This document shows positions 11,682-24,345 of a stretch of DNA of 64,000 bases, one piece after another. Position numbers and translations under genes: made by a program. The stretch is taken from assembly GCA_011634665.1 (NCBI GenBank), contig WAEK01000002.1, forward strand, positions 696,001 to 760,000, in the 5' to 3' direction. Position 1 is the stretch's first letter, and the number at the start of each line of letters is the position of its first letter. Under the pieces are notes generated by a model. The model was given only the letters and a program-made list of their open reading frames with translations, ran no database searches and was not told the DNA's origin. The DNA is from Mortierella sp. BCC40632. Taxonomy: Eukaryota > Mortierellomycota > Mortierellomycetes > Mortierellales > Mortierellaceae.

Positions 11682-13000
11682 GTAACGCAGCATACTATCG
11701 TACAAAATGTACACCAACACTCAAACAGCTACAATTCAGCACACCAGCACGATGCACTACCAGCAACAAATATAGACTCGAGAATGAGAAGTATTGCGCT
11801 GCTGGAGAGGAGGAGCTACGCTAAAGGGAATCCAGACAATCCAGTCTGACGCAACGCCCACCACCACATTACTTCTTTTCGAGATAGCCTATACTCTTGC
11901 AACGTGTAGATTTTTTGATGTCCACATTCCTCCCTCCTCTCTTTACCCCTCTGATTGATGCTTTTCTACTGCTTCCTTCCTCTTCCCCTTTCCTTTCCTT
12001 TTTTTTTTTTTTTTTCTCAGGTACCCTTTTCATCCAATGCTTAGTAATTCCTGGGTTCAAAGGTCGAAGTAAATTTGAGTTACTAGGGGTGATTCCAAGG
12101 ACTAGCACCCACTAGGACCTTTTGCCACCGCAGCACTCTGCTGTATCGATATTCAGCGTATACGGTGTCGCAGAAAAGATTATCTGGATAAACTGAAATG
12201 ATTGGGCAGGAATGATTGGGCACAAATGCTTGGGAAAGGGCTGAAGACGCGCCACAGGCGCTACGCGACGCCCTCAATCCGCTTTGGTTCTTTCTACCGA
12301 AACACTTCATCATCCCTGAGCGGAGTAAATCTAGGAAGTAAGGCAGAGCCTCGGGGGATGCTTGGACCCTTCTCTCTGGTCTCTAGAATATGTGGCGATT
12401 GTTTTTCCCAATCTCTCTTCTCAGAACTAAGATGTGTCTATCCAAAATACGATTGAGGCATGACTTCATGAGAAGTACAAATGAGCTGCACCCCTTCGCT
12501 CAACTCTGTGTGCGCACGTCCATCCATTCGCTGGTCATATGCAAATTGGATACGCCCTGATGCAAACTGGATGGGACTTTGTGTTCCGTTACTTTCGTTA
12601 CGAAAGAAGATGCTGCAGGTCCATGGGAAGAGCTTACCCGCCCGTTCAGAGTCTCTCTCTTATTTCGTTCCGCCTTCCGCATCCTCTGCGCTTTTCTCTC
12701 TTTTACATTTACTCAGAGCTCCCTTGTCAATCTTTTTTTTTCTTTTTGTGCTACCTATCATTAGTGCAGATCCCAGCGACAAGCCCATGACCACTCTAAC
12801 ATGTCCAGAACAAGGGAAGCATTGGACCCAAACAACCACCAAACAATATCGTGCTGCATATACATACGGTTCATGCAGAAGCACGTAAAGATGTCCTTGT
12901 GTTTATTGATACAGCAGCAAAAAAGAAAAGAAAAGAAAAGAAAAAAAATCAACGACGATACGCAACATAAATTCCCACCCACTACTATGTTTTCAAAAAA

Positions 13001-13001
<1 letters not shown>

Positions 13002-13034
<33 letters not shown>
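13002..13034 (+). repeat. Poly-A run of 33 nt
   Basis: An uninterrupted A tract in intergenic sequence, preceded by shorter A-rich blocks (12920-12950). Confidence 0.9.
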
Positions 13035-13040
<6 letters not shown>

Positions 13041-13796
13041 GGCAAAATAGGAACTGGGGCAGTCAAGGGTATATGTATATGAAATGAGAGATAGGGTAGA
13101 TATACAGATATTGAGAGTGAGTATACTGTTAGCCTGACAACCCAAGCAAAGAGGACCTCACTTTTAACGCCCTGAGGCATATTTGAGTGTCGATGGCTAG
13201 GCTCGGCAGGAACAGATTAAATTGGAGAGGAGCACGTCCCTTCTGTGCCATGGATGTATAGTCGCTCGTGCAACGCTGCGAAGAAAGGCAGCAGAAGCCA
13301 TTGCGAAAAGAATAAAAAAAATAAATAAATAAATAAATAAAGAAAATAAAAAAGGGGCTCTCTTGCCATAACAAGTAGAGAGAACAAAAGTATGCGAAAG
13401 AGAGGAAGTGAGAGAGAAGAGAGGGGAGGGGGAGGGGGAGAGCTGTTCCGTTTCAGTAGGCCGAATAGAAAAAGACTTCCCGGCGCTCACTTGCATCCTT
13501 GAATCAACGATTGATGGTCCCGTTATATTCTCGCTTGCTCTTTTCTTCCTCTCATTGAATCGTTGCGCTGTATCTGTGCTAATTTTCCTATCGCTCGCTT
13601 GCCGTTTTGGACGAGGGGAAGGGATGATATTTGCCATCACGCCTCCATCTCCCTTTGCTTCATCTCCCGACCTCCTGTCCTTCGCCGCTCCATTGCTCGT
13701 TCCTCGGTATGGCGCTGTTCTTTCTGGTCTTGAGATCACATCACATTGCATCGCATTGCACCACATTGCATCGCATCGCACAAAGTCGCCACGGTC

Positions 13797-13800
<4 letters not shown>

Positions 13801-13845
<45 letters not shown>
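13801..13845 (+). repeat. Poly-T run of 45 nt at the 3' end of the zinc-finger gene
   Basis: An uninterrupted T tract starting 10 nt beyond the stop codon of the minus-strand transcription factor. It would read as A45 in that transcript's 3' UTR. Confidence 0.9.
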
Positions 13846-13846
<1 letters not shown>

Positions 13847-13854
13847 GGTACTTT

Positions 13855-15864
13855 TTAAACTTGGACCTGGATCTGAAGGTTATGGCTCACTGACACTGGC
13901 GTTGTCGTCATCAACATGGCCTGAGGGTTGATGGGACCATGAATACTCATGTAGTTGACGATAGGTTGTGGGACTCCCATACTACTGCTAGCTGATGCTA
14001 GGACACTAGCTGCGGCGGATGTGCTGGAGGGCTGGTTCGCAATAACGACTGAACTAGTCGTGCTGGGCGATGAAGGCGAGCTAACAAGGCTAGAGGGTCT
14101 CTCTTTGTCGTGACGATGGATCCGAATGTGCTGATTCAGGTTATCACTGCGCGAGAACCGTTTTGGGCAGTTGGGGAATGGACATGTGAATGCTAGTGGG
14201 AGTAGAAAAAAATACCAAGAGAGAAGTATACAAGCTCGTTTAGCGTTATTTTTCCTACTTTTGGTCGCCATACTCGTCTTCTGTAAAGGGCGAGTCGATG
14301 AACACAGGTAAATAAGCGGGGCGAGCACCGCCAATCATCCCACAGGCGGGTATCTTGGCCCTCCCATCTAAACCTCTGCATCAAAAGTACAAAGAAATGG
14401 GTACTACAGACGAAGTGTGCCTCAGCCAATGCACGTCCACAGACATACTGAAAACACGAAATCTTGATGTATACACAAAGACGCAAAAAAAAAAGTGCCT
14501 GAGGCAACGAGGAATGAGGAGAGATACTTACGTTTTTCAAGAGTATGGACAGATCGCACGTGCCGTTTTAAGTGCTCGGATCTCTTGAAAAGTTTGCCAC
14601 AGTCGTCAAAGATACAGGGAAAGACCCTGCCAGACGAAGTCTCGGGGCTCAGCGATGCTCGACGAGGTTTAGGATCGCTAGGGGTGACAGCGCCTGTTGT
14701 CTTGCCGAGACCATTGAGCAGGCCATGGCTGGCCTTGCGATGCAAGGAGGAAACCTTAGTTGTCGTCGGAATGATTGAGGCCATCGCTGCTGCTGAGGCA
14801 GCCATCGGGGCCGAGGGCAGTGACGAGTTGGATGAAATGGATGTCGAGGATGATGAAGGTACCATGGGCGTGCCAGAAGCTTCAAACCACGGTGGCGTTG
14901 ACGTCGGCTCGAGGAGTTCATGAGACTGAGTCATGGGGTAAAGAGACCCCACCGACCCGTGGCGAGGGAATGTATACCCAATTAACTCGTCTGGCAGATC
15001 TAACTGCAGTTGTGAAAAGTCGAGATCATCGTAGGGAAGAGAGTACAACCTTCCGTTGTTGCTTCGGAAGGCCGAGACAGTAGGCCCAGATTCGTTTGCA
15101 CCTGCAGTCGTGGGAGAAGTCTGAAAAGGGCTCACTGTTGGACTAGAGTTACTGTCAAGCGATGAGGACGTGGGCGAGCATGAGGCAGACCCTCCACCAG
15201 AGGCCTGGATGTCGTCCATATCCTGGCTCGTAAAGCCTGCCTGTGTTGCCACAGTTGCTGCCGTCGCGAAAGGGTCTGACTGGAACTCAAGTTTGGTCAC
15301 AGCCAGAGGGGCGCCAATAGCAACCTCAGAATTAGATGGGCCTATGCCCGAGGAGACGACGTCAACCTGAAATGGATGGATAGATTGCTGACGATAGGTG
15401 TAGTTGCCTGTGGAAATCATGGAAGGCGCGGCTTGCATATCTGTTAACTGGAAGAGGTGCTGCTGCTGGGAGAGTGGTTGGCCCAGCTGTTGGAGGAACG
15501 GCTGTTGCGACTGGATTTGTTGAGGCTGGAATGGTTGTTGTACTTGAGAGTGCTGTGCTGGATGTGTTGGCTGAAGCGGGTGTTGTAGAGGGTGCTGAAA
15601 TGGATGTGTAGTCATGGGTGTTTGTGAAGAGACAGCGAACTGTTGTTGTGAGTTCAATTGGTGGTCAAAGGCGAACCCCTGACTAGAGTTGGTGCGGTGA
15701 AGAGATGCTGTGGCAGGCATATAGGCATCTGGACCAAGTTGGGACAAGGTGTGGGGAGACGGTGCTGAGAGGGACCGAGCATAGAGAGGCATGGCTGCCA
15801 TAGATGGATTGCCTGAGGCTCCAATAGCTGCTAGTGCTTGTTCCCGGGGATCAAAGAGAGTCAT
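13855..15864 (-). CDS. Msn2/Msn4-like C2H2 zinc-finger transcription factor
   Basis: Two exons, 14532-15864 and 13855-14192, joined with donor GTAAGT and acceptor CTAG to give 556 residues. The first 400 residues are disordered: Gln/His/Pro-rich runs (roughly 75-140), then Ser/Thr-rich stretches with possible acidic activation segments. Near residues 412-470 lie two adjacent C2H2 fingers: 'PCIFDDCGKLFKRSEHLKRH' followed by VRSVH, then 'CPFPNCPKRFSRSDNLNQHI' followed by RIH. The intron falls inside the linker, so both exons are needed. The order C-x4-C with RSEHLKRH then RSDNLNQH is the DNA-contact pattern of fungal Msn2/4 and Seb1 factors that bind CCCCT stress elements. A Ser/Ala-rich tail follows. 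The target site and a stress role are inferred from that finger similarity. About 3.3 kb with no recognised gene lies upstream. Confidence 0.93.
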
Positions 15865-15989
15865 GCTTGACGGAGGAGAGGAGTAACAATGAACAAAGTT
15901 GAGCTCAAGCAGAGTAACAGGAGATGTTTAAATAATTCTGGCTGTGCCAACGAGGGTGGAAAGGGAAGTTTGGAGAATGTTGAGTGTGC

Positions 15990-16034
<45 letters not shown>

Positions 16035-17624
16035 AAAGAGGGAGAGAGGGAGGGAGGAGAGAGAGTGTGAAAAGAAAAAAGAGGGGATGAAAGGCTATAA
16101 ATGTACACACGATCGTCAGGCAGAGAGGGACTAGTGCGACTGTGCTGACGGATGACTACAACGTGGTCGTTGTCAGTTCTCTGTCCGCTTGGCAGGAAGA
16201 GCTTGGATACAAGAAACCGAACAGAGACTAGGGTGCCTCAGAGGAGGAACCAACGGTGCTGGAGTAAAGGTCAGAGATGGGAAGCAATATTAGTGGTTTG
16301 TCTGCTTGTTTATAGCAACTTCGCTATCGATGTGGCGTCCAATGACTGAGAGGTCTTTTTTTTTTTTCAGGAAAAGGGAGAGAGGGGGGAAACTTTTGTA
16401 GTCCATGGTGGGTTCAATGCGTTTCAAGGCCGTAAACGACCGGCCGCATTCCGTCACAGACACTCAGATACTTTGTTCGGAGCACCGACACTGCTCTTCT
16501 TGCTCCAGGACGCCAGTGCAAGGATTATGATATATTTAACCAGTGAAAAAGTCGAAAAGGGGCGACTACAGGATACCAAAAAAAAAAAAAAAAAAAAAAA
16601 AAAGTGCCTGGTGGCCTCCAGTGTGGGGCGGGACACTCAACGAGCCTGGGGTGAGGGTAGCTAAGGCATGTATTGATGCATCTCTCCCTCCCCTGGAGAA
16701 AGGACTACTCCGCACATGGGAGCAAGGCTGGATGGACTGGCTCCAACGGACATTCAACTACGCTGTGGCGCATAGGAGCGAAGGCACAAAGAGGCCGCAC
16801 GATGCAATCGTACATTGACCATCGGCACATCTCATCCGCCATATCGCCGCCGCTCATCTCTTACTCAATCGCACCGCTCCCAATCCACGGACAAGCCCAG
16901 CAATTCCGACAACATGCTCCCGTATACTGGAAGATAAGTAAACGAGAGCCTGAATACCATAGCTCGAGCCAAACGGAAGAAAGTAAGTGAGCCAAGGTAC
17001 AGATGCAGGCACACAGACACGGCTGAGAGGCAAGGTGCACGATGCATGGCAATCAGTCTGCACGTTGCTCTGCACAACTGCAACACTGCAGGAGCATGGT
17101 ATCGCATCTCTCGCCTGGGGGGGAGGCAAGATATTGACAGCAAGTGATGGATGGTGGGCGTCACCAGCGCTCCGAGTCCGCCGTCGAGCCTGGTACCGAC
17201 TGGGAGTACAGAAGAGGCGCCAGGTTGGCGTACTTTGGGGAAGTGAAGGGAAGCGCCACTAAGCTCCCGTGGATGCCTCGGCTTAACGCGGGACAGAAGC
17301 GCGATGAGAGACAGGTTGGGAAAGAGGGAAAGGGAACAAAAGCAAGAGCCGGATGCGGCGAAATGGGCAAACAATGACTGGCTGAACAGGGAAAGAAGAG
17401 GCCGGGCAGGGAGTGCTTGTGCGGCGGGTGCTCGGCAGGCCGTGCAACCTCACGGAGTGGCACAACACTCACGGAATGTCGTCCCGTCGTGTTTGTCTAG
17501 TCTCGCCTGGCCCTAGGCCTGGGCTTTGCATCGCCTTGCACTGCGGGGCAGGTTCGTGGGAAGGTGTGGTGGAGGAAGCAACCAGGTTGTTGTTTACGAC
17601 CGACGCATAACACACACACACACA

Positions 17625-17655
<31 letters not shown>

Positions 17656-19151
17656 CACACCACTCACACAAACACGCATACCAAGCCAGGCACACTCCAG
17701 AAGAGCAGGCACAAGCACTGAATGCTACCTGTGCGTGTCATGGACAAGTGTGTTTGTGTATGGCGTGCGTGCAAGTCGGCGGGATGTGCCAGAAAGAGCG
17801 TGGAGAGATGTGTGGAGAGACCTGAACACCGAGGCCGAGACCAAAGCCAAGGTTGGATAGAGTGGGGGTAGGATCGTGGAAATCTCAAGCACAATGGAGC
17901 GTGAGAAGAGGTATGAAATGAGTAGCAGGGTGCGGGGAAGAGAACAAAAGGATGGTGATGGCCCATTTGGCAGGTCCACAGTAGATGACGGAGTGGGGGC
18001 GAGGCCTGTACGAGAAGGCTGGCCAAGCGCCAATGTAGTAGCACGAGACGATCAAAAGCTGGACAGTGTGTTGCGATTCGTGCGCGCAGAAATATGGCAA
18101 ATTAGACCCGTTGGCTCCATCCTCACCTTGAGCTGGTCGTGGTGTTGGCCTTATCCTATTAGTGCGCGCACGGCACGCTGAAATCGAGGACGGTGCGTAG
18201 AGCGGTAGATGAACGTTTCAGTGTGGGACACACGGGCAAAAGGGGGAGTAGGCGAGGACCTTGTTGCAGTGATGATAGAGAGTGGGTAAATGGGTTAGGA
18301 TGGTCGCTGGTCGAAGGCCAAGGAGCGAGAGGATTGTCCTAGGTTGATGAAGTATTGTAGGAAACAGGAGTAGCGAGTGCGAGACAGGTGTGGACGGCGT
18401 GGTCGGTAGTATCTGGTGGAGCCTCAATGAGAAGAGTGAAGGGTCGAAAGACTCAAGGGAGGACGGCGAGAGACTGAGGTGTGGCACAATTGAAGGAAAA
18501 GAGAGAGGGAGAGAAAGAAGAGAAAGAAGGGGGGAAAAAGTGGCTGGAAAACGGAATCTGAGCGCCCGGAGACATCTTTTAAAGGTATGCCTTGCCCAGC
18601 GTACGCAGCCACTGTTCCCCGGCCCCTTCTCCCTATCCGAGTGCCTTGGGCCACGGGCCCATGTCCACGGCCAGGGTCAGGGCCACGCCTACTAAAACAC
18701 ATGTGCACGCAGGCGCATCGGCCAACTCTTACGCTCTCTTGTACCCACTGCTTCTGTTGGCGCTGCGGTGCTACACGGACAGGTCAAGGAAACGTTGTCC
18801 ATTCACTCTTATTCAGTTCGGACTAAATAAATTCGCCTGAATTGAATACTTTGTGTATACTGAGCGCGACAGGGGAAAGGTCGAGAAGAGGGCTTGAGCA
18901 CGCTTGCTCCAGCCCTTCTCTAAGTATCGCCAGTAATAACAGACAACCCAAAGTGCGGAATCCGAGTGGCCTTCCACTCACTACTCGAGATCGGACCGAT
19001 GCTTAAAGACCACCTCAACCCCACTTCCAACCCAAAAAGGTTCTACCTACCTACCCACATATCTGAGTGGAGTAAATACACCCTCAGAGAACCCATAGAA
19101 TACAGCACCGAAATGGCGAGAACTTATTAACATGTCCCCCTATGCCTGCTC
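15865..19151. other. Upstream region of the zinc-finger gene, no recognised gene
   Basis: Repeats seen: (GA)n at about 15991-16023, poly-A at about 16579-16603, and (CA)n at about 17610-17654. Open frames up to 169 codons exist on both strands, but their composition is biased and no family motif is visible. Much of this is probably promoter, 5' UTR or non-coding transcript. Confidence 0.5.
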
Positions 19152-19795
19152 CTAGACCTGCGCCTGTGCCTGTGCCTGTGCCTGGATGTCAGGCCTCTTG
19201 TAGGGATGGACAAGTTGAACAGGTTGAACGACCACTGACGGTGCCTTCGAATGACCAAACAGGCTGAACACACTGCCAGCAGACTAAAATAAGCGCTGTT
19301 ACTTTTCTATTCGACTTATTCACTATTCCACCCATATTGTCCAACAACACCGTGCATTGGCACTGTTGGATGTTCCAATGGAATATAAAGCCAAACGTAA
19401 AAAGCAGAGCTTCCCCGCAAGAATCCCGTTCACAAGCCGAGGTCTGTATTTAACATTCAACACTTTAGAATAGGTCTGGGCTTTGTCCCTGTGCAGCTGA
19501 AAAAAAAAAAAAAAAAAAAAAGAGAGTTTAAGCGGACCAGGGCTGAACTTAACCCTAAAATAACGTAACCTCTCCGTATGTGCATTTGCACTTACCTGAT
19601 ACAACAGCGACAAGTCAAGATCTACAAGAGTGAATGGATACTAGGAGCGAAGGAATAAAATCAAAGAAACACGAGAGGATAAGGAGGTAGGATGAAAGAG
19701 TAATAGGACAAGTAACCTCCATTAAATTCTAGGCCCAATGCTCCAGTAATCAACAGTGAAAGACGCCATGAGGTTATATTGGCGTGCTCCTCCAT
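19152..19795 (-). CDS. Candidate small three-exon protein, 78 residues
   Basis: Not recognised. Exons 19717-19795, 19596-19621 and 19152-19283 join in frame (79 + 26 + 132 nt) with GT..AG boundaries; the middle donor is a good GTAAGT, the first donor GTTACT is weak. The protein begins MEEHANITSW, has a hydrophobic stretch 'RLSLLITGALGLEF' that could span or dip into a membrane, a central 'LLYQSAGSVFSLFGHSKAP' and 'VVVQPVQLVHPYKRPDIQ', and ends in (QA)n coded by a GGCACA repeat. The amino-acid choice in exon 3 looks protein-like rather than random. An alternative start MASFTVDYW exists in another frame. Function unknown. Confidence 0.35.
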
Positions 19796-20118
19796 TTATC
19801 CTATCTCTCCGCTCCTCTTCCCTATTCTTCTCAACTCTTCTATGCCCAACAGCGTGAGAACTGATGGCCCTTTTTGGTTAGAACTAAAGCCAAAAAAAAA
19901 AAAAAAAAAAAAAATCGCTCAGTTGAACATCTGAAAAGATGCCCTGATGCTACCAGTGAAGCGATGGGACCTGTGAATCCGTCGGACACTCGGTGCTTTG
20001 TATTCCATATCTCAGGTACGAACACACATGCATGCAGGTCACTCCTCCTACTCTTGTGGTCATCCAAACGCACCGACCAAAGGACTATGATTCGACGGCA
20101 ATCACGACGACAATAGCC

Positions 20119-20645
20119 ATGAACGTCTCAACTCGTCTTGGAAGGCACAAACGAAGAAGTGGGATCAGCCCATTGAGACATATCGAAACTATCTATCGAT
20201 CATGCGACACTCGTTCGCCTCAAAGACCCAATTGGCGTCCACAGAAAGCAGCGAAAGCTCCTCTCGAGAGTGCAATCGCTATCACAACCATCCGCTCCAA
20301 TGGATTGTGGGATGCAGTCAAACCAGAACCCACTCAATGTTGTACAGGATGGTAAGAGGACGAAGGGAAGAAGTCTCCTTCCAATCGCCGATTGCGACGT
20401 TTGTAACTCTCTTTTCGCACTTGCCTTGGGATGTCTGAGAGTGTACGACTCCGTCTGGTGGTACCTGCTCTCTCTTTTGTACTCGAGCACAATCGCTCGA
20501 TTTTTCATGGTCAGACTTAGACCTCCTCTCTTCTGCGGGATCTCACGGGAATCCTTACGTATCTTTTTGACAGCAGTTTACGCCAAGCATCGGCGCAACC
20601 GTCCTGAAACGTGCCAAAGAGATCAGAATGTGTGTGAGAACATAG
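20119..20645 (+). CDS. Candidate spliced gene, 3' two exons only
   Basis: Not recognised. An open frame from about 20119 to 20351 ('WDQPIETYRNYLSIMRHSF' ... 'NHPLQWIVGCSQTRTHSML') ends at a good donor (ATG|GTAAGA). It joins in phase to 20577-20645 ('FTPSIGATVLKRAKEIRMC', then stop) after a CAG acceptor. The 5' exon(s) are not resolved; upstream frames at 19900-20030 look partly coding on either strand. It would be divergent to the 19152-19795 candidate. Composition is plausible for a small basic protein, but no motif supports a function. Confidence 0.25.
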
Positions 20646-22608
20646 AAAGAAAGGAGAATGAGACGGAGTCTGTTGTAAAGTGGGCCTCGGAGAGAGAAGT
20701 ACATACATCAAAAAATGTGAAGTCAAGAAAATGTGAGCCTGCGAGCTGTCTCTATGATCTCTGCACATGCCTGTGCGTGTATCTAGACATGGGTACTTTC
20801 AGCTAGATGATGCTCCATCAGCCACCAGCGGGAGGAACCGCATCGGCTCAACAGACTATGTAGCCTTGTAGATGCCATCACTTGCCTTTCCCAGATTACT
20901 GCAGGTTACCATATTATTCACCACGCAGAGCATGCAGCTGCTTAGTCTAGCGCTCACTTGCCTTTCTAGACACACAGACAAAAACGACCCAACATCTAAC
21001 CAGTTCATCGCTCCTCTCATTCCATGTTTGCTATGCTCGCTTTCCATGTACTCTGATGATCCTTGCTCGCCTTTCCGCTGATCTCTCACTCGACCCTCCT
21101 GTGAAATCTGCATTCATCTTACCTGAACAACAACGTGCCAGTTAGGCTCACTTAGGAACGGACAACCTTAATTTCCATTGGATGGGTACATTCTCATCTC
21201 ATGGACAGCACTTCAATGACAAACATACATCGTAATGAAGCGAGGGTGAAGGTTGAGACAAAGATATCCGAGCATCCTTCCGACCAGAGCTAAGCGGTCC
21301 TTAAAAAGGTAGGTAGTGCGATAAATTCCGCCTAGAAAGACTCACAACATCCAATCGACTCATAGTAAAACCCCAATGTAGAATGTAGAGTACCCCCACT
21401 CTCGCCTCCGCAATGACATGAGTAAGTGTATGCGAGGATCTAAACATGATGAAGATAGTCGAGACAGTAGCGCTGATAGTCTGTGTCGTTAAAATGCAAT
21501 GTGTCATTGACGAAGTGTTTATTCTACGCTGCTAGATCCCTGGCTGGACCAATCTCAGCTGAGTCGAATAACCTAACTCACCTTGGTCTACTCCGCTTAC
21601 CTTGTGCGTAGTTCCCATCTTGGTAAAACATACTAATATTCTGAGTGCTCAAGGACAAATGGCCAACACCCTATCTAGATACCACACAGTCAATGAGGAT
21701 TTTGATAGAAGACTTTGATAAGTAGCAGTAACTTCTACGAGTGACCATTTTTTAGTGTTTCGCCCACCGAAGTAAATACCAACCTTCTCGTGAGTACCCA
21801 ACATTGGAATGGACGCTTTCGCCTACGAATACAAAGGCGTGATAGCCCTGTCAATCAATTGGAGAGCACACAGTGATCGGGTCGTTGTACTCATTCACAC
21901 TAAGGCTATTCCACTCTGTCTCATCAAAGCGACCACCTTCTCTATAAACACGCATACATAACGCTCTCTCGCTCTCTCGCTCCCTCTCTCATTCACACAC
22001 AAACGCACACAAACACACACACAAGCACACACAAACGTTCACAAGTGCACACAAGCACACTTATTATTTTTTTTCATACTCTCCCTCTTCTTGTCTCTTC
22101 AAATGGCAATGGCGTACTGACACAGAAAAGAGAAACTCGGCTTGACCTGTTGAACAATCGAGATGCCAGGATTAGACTGCAGGAAAAAATATGGCTGAGC
22201 CTCGTATCTCAAGAACCTAGATATAGCAGCGCTCCTTTGGTCATCGTCTCCCCACAGCCAAAGGCCAATATGCGCACCCTGGATTAATGTAGTAGGGACT
22301 TATTAGATTCAGAGCAGATTAGGGAAAGAGAAGTCATAGTGGACTTCGTTATGCACCACATACTTATGCTGAACGTTACGAACAACTAGACGGCGACGCG
22401 CGCTAATTGATGCATGCGAAGACGCCCTGTGTGTATTATCGGATGCCGCAAGTGTCCTTTTTACGCCCGCGCTATCCGATAAAAGAGCCAATGGGTGATG
22501 AGGGAAAGGAAAACAATGTCAGGGTACCTTTTCCAGCATTTGGCCGCCGGATGGGCCACATCACATTTTCCGAGTATGAACCAATTACCCTCTTTCTCTT
22601 TCTCGTTC

Positions 22609-22642
<34 letters not shown>

Positions 22643-23072
22643 TTACTCTTCCTTATTTTCGGTATCCCATAGACTCCTGCCCTCGATTGCAAGAATCGAT
22701 CCGCTGCCATTCTTATATGGCAGTCTTACCAAATTCTCTCACACTCTTACACATGTTTATTTGGTCGTCAATCATGGGACCCTTGCCTTGCCCTTTGCTC
22801 ACCGCTCTTCGCTATCGCTTTGACAATCGCTCCTGCTTTTACATTTTCCTTCTTCTTTCCCTTTCTTTTCTTGCTTAGCTCTCAATCGCGTAAATGTTTG
22901 TCGCCGTTGTTGTCATTCGTCCGGCTGTAGGGTCTGGTAGACCCGCCCTCCCCCAGTTCTTCGTGGAGCCTTGTGAGACTGAAAACGAGAGCATCCAAAC
23001 GAAATAAAGGGGGGGAGGGGGACAACAGAAAACAGCGGAAGGACAACGGAAAGAAACAAGGAAAGCAGGGAC
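20646..23072. other. No recognised gene
   Basis: Low-complexity patches: ACACAA-type tracts near 21985-22060 and (CT)n at 22611-22640. Short open frames on both strands show no family motif or convincing splice chain. Confidence 0.45.
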
Positions 23073-23363
23073 CTACTCTCCACAACTTGAGCCATCATGC
23101 AAACGCACAATGCAACTGGAGTTCTTCATAAAACACGCGATGAAATACACTTTCACTTGGTTCGGTAATGTCCCAGCTGCAAACTCGATAGCAGCTAGGG
23201 AATATTCAATGTCCTTCTTGCATTGGGTCCTGTCCACATCACAACAATCCTTCCAAAGGTCACCGCAGGGAGGCTTTGCAGCAAGCATCATGTCAGAGAT
23301 GGGACAAGCATCGGATTTTATGAAAGTGAACAGGCGACACACAACACAAAGTCCACCAAACAA
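23073..23363 (-). CDS. Candidate small cysteine-rich protein
   Basis: Not recognised. A 96-codon frame on the minus strand contains nine cysteines in an uneven but protein-like pattern, e.g. 'KPPCGDLWKDCCDVDRTQCK' and 'VYFIACFMKNSSCIVRLHDG' followed by SSCG. The first 16 residues are moderately hydrophobic. A GTAGGT donor overlaps the stop and could splice (85-nt intron, TTTTCAG acceptor near 22985) to a further 30 codons ending RDstop. The opposite strand also has an open frame here. A small secreted protein is possible; cellular role unknown. Confidence 0.3.
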   Translation of the reverse strand: MFGGLCVVCRLFTFIKSDACPISDMMLAAKPPCGDLWKDCCDVDRTQCKKDIEYSLAAIEFAAGTLPNQVKVYFIACFMKNSSCIVRLHDGSSCGE

Positions 23364-24345
23364 TGGTCAGATGAGCTATTTTTACTTATCCCACTCTTTT
23401 TTTTCGCCCGGGGGGGCGCGAAGACGGGACTTTCGATTCTGGGACCAGACGAAAGAAGAGGTCAAAGCCCGTTCCTCATTTACCCCTCTTCTGGTTGGTG
23501 AAATCAACGAATGAACGGCGTTGGATACGATTTCCTCGACTCGTTCTGCCCAAAGGTCCATCGATGCAAAGGGTCCGGGAGCCTATCCCTTTTCCTTTTT
23601 CCCCTCCTGTGCGTGCAACCAGACCATAATAGTGCTATAGAGAGGGCTAACGTTCCAGTAATCGTTGCATTTGTGTCAATTGTTGAAAGCCGCCACCCTT
23701 TTTCAGAGGTTACAGGAAAGCACCCCGATTTCATAACTCCGCGGTAGAATGTTGAGCTAGATGAACAGCTGTTGCTTCTTACAGAACGGGCTATCTTCCT
23801 GCCATGGGCCCTTTATCCACCAATGACGATTGTTTGCATTCACAACATTGGAAGCCAATGCAAACGCCCATTTGGAATGCAGGCTTCTTGGACTAGTACT
23901 CAAAACAGTACAGTGTACTCCGCAGTTGCCAGGCATGGCTGTATTAAAGGATCTATACAGAAGCACTGAGAAGTAGCTTCAGGAAAAGTGAGAATGCAAC
24001 CCGACACGTCATGACCGAAGGAACTGTGTGATCAGCTTTGTATTCAAAGGCGAAGACCACAGGCAAAGGTTATTTCAGAGACAGCTTCGGGACAAAGCTG
24101 TTGAGCTTTTTTTGCATGCTCGAAAGGGGACATGAAGATAACACGCCGCGGTGGCAAGGGGAGCCTGCGCAGCCCACAAAGTCATAAGCCCCGCCCCTGT
24201 AAAAAAACATGAAGGCAAGTTAGGAAGGCATCCTGCTACTGAATAGGACATGGTGTCTCATATTTTGAGCCTCTCTGTTTGGAAAGTTTTGGTGAATATG
24301 GTATTCGATGTGGTGCTTTGAGAAGGAATCAATAATATTCCTTCG

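Larger units (their letters stand above)
10010..13854. other. Four-kilobase intergenic region
   Basis: No conserved coding exon is recognised between the oxidase promoter and the 3' end of the zinc-finger gene. Visible items: a short inverted-repeat element at 11606-11681, poly-T at 12000-12015, poly-A at 13002-13034, an AAAT array near 13314-13345 and poly-T at 13801-13845. A pyrimidine-rich stretch at 10660-10700 precedes an ATG with only 37 open codons. Confidence 0.5.

Noticed and set aside
13408..13931. Open frames containing long Phe runs
   Set aside because: They translate a T45 homopolymer next to the zinc-finger gene's stop codon.
17469..17718. (CA)n/(TG)n array considered as a CRISPR or satellite array
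   Set aside because: A simple dinucleotide repeat without spacer-repeat structure; no CRISPR array was found anywhere in the window.
19153..19283. Resemblance of the 19.1-19.8 kb candidate to sugar transporters
   Set aside because: Only a loose similarity over a few residues; the protein ends far too early for a 12-helix transporter.
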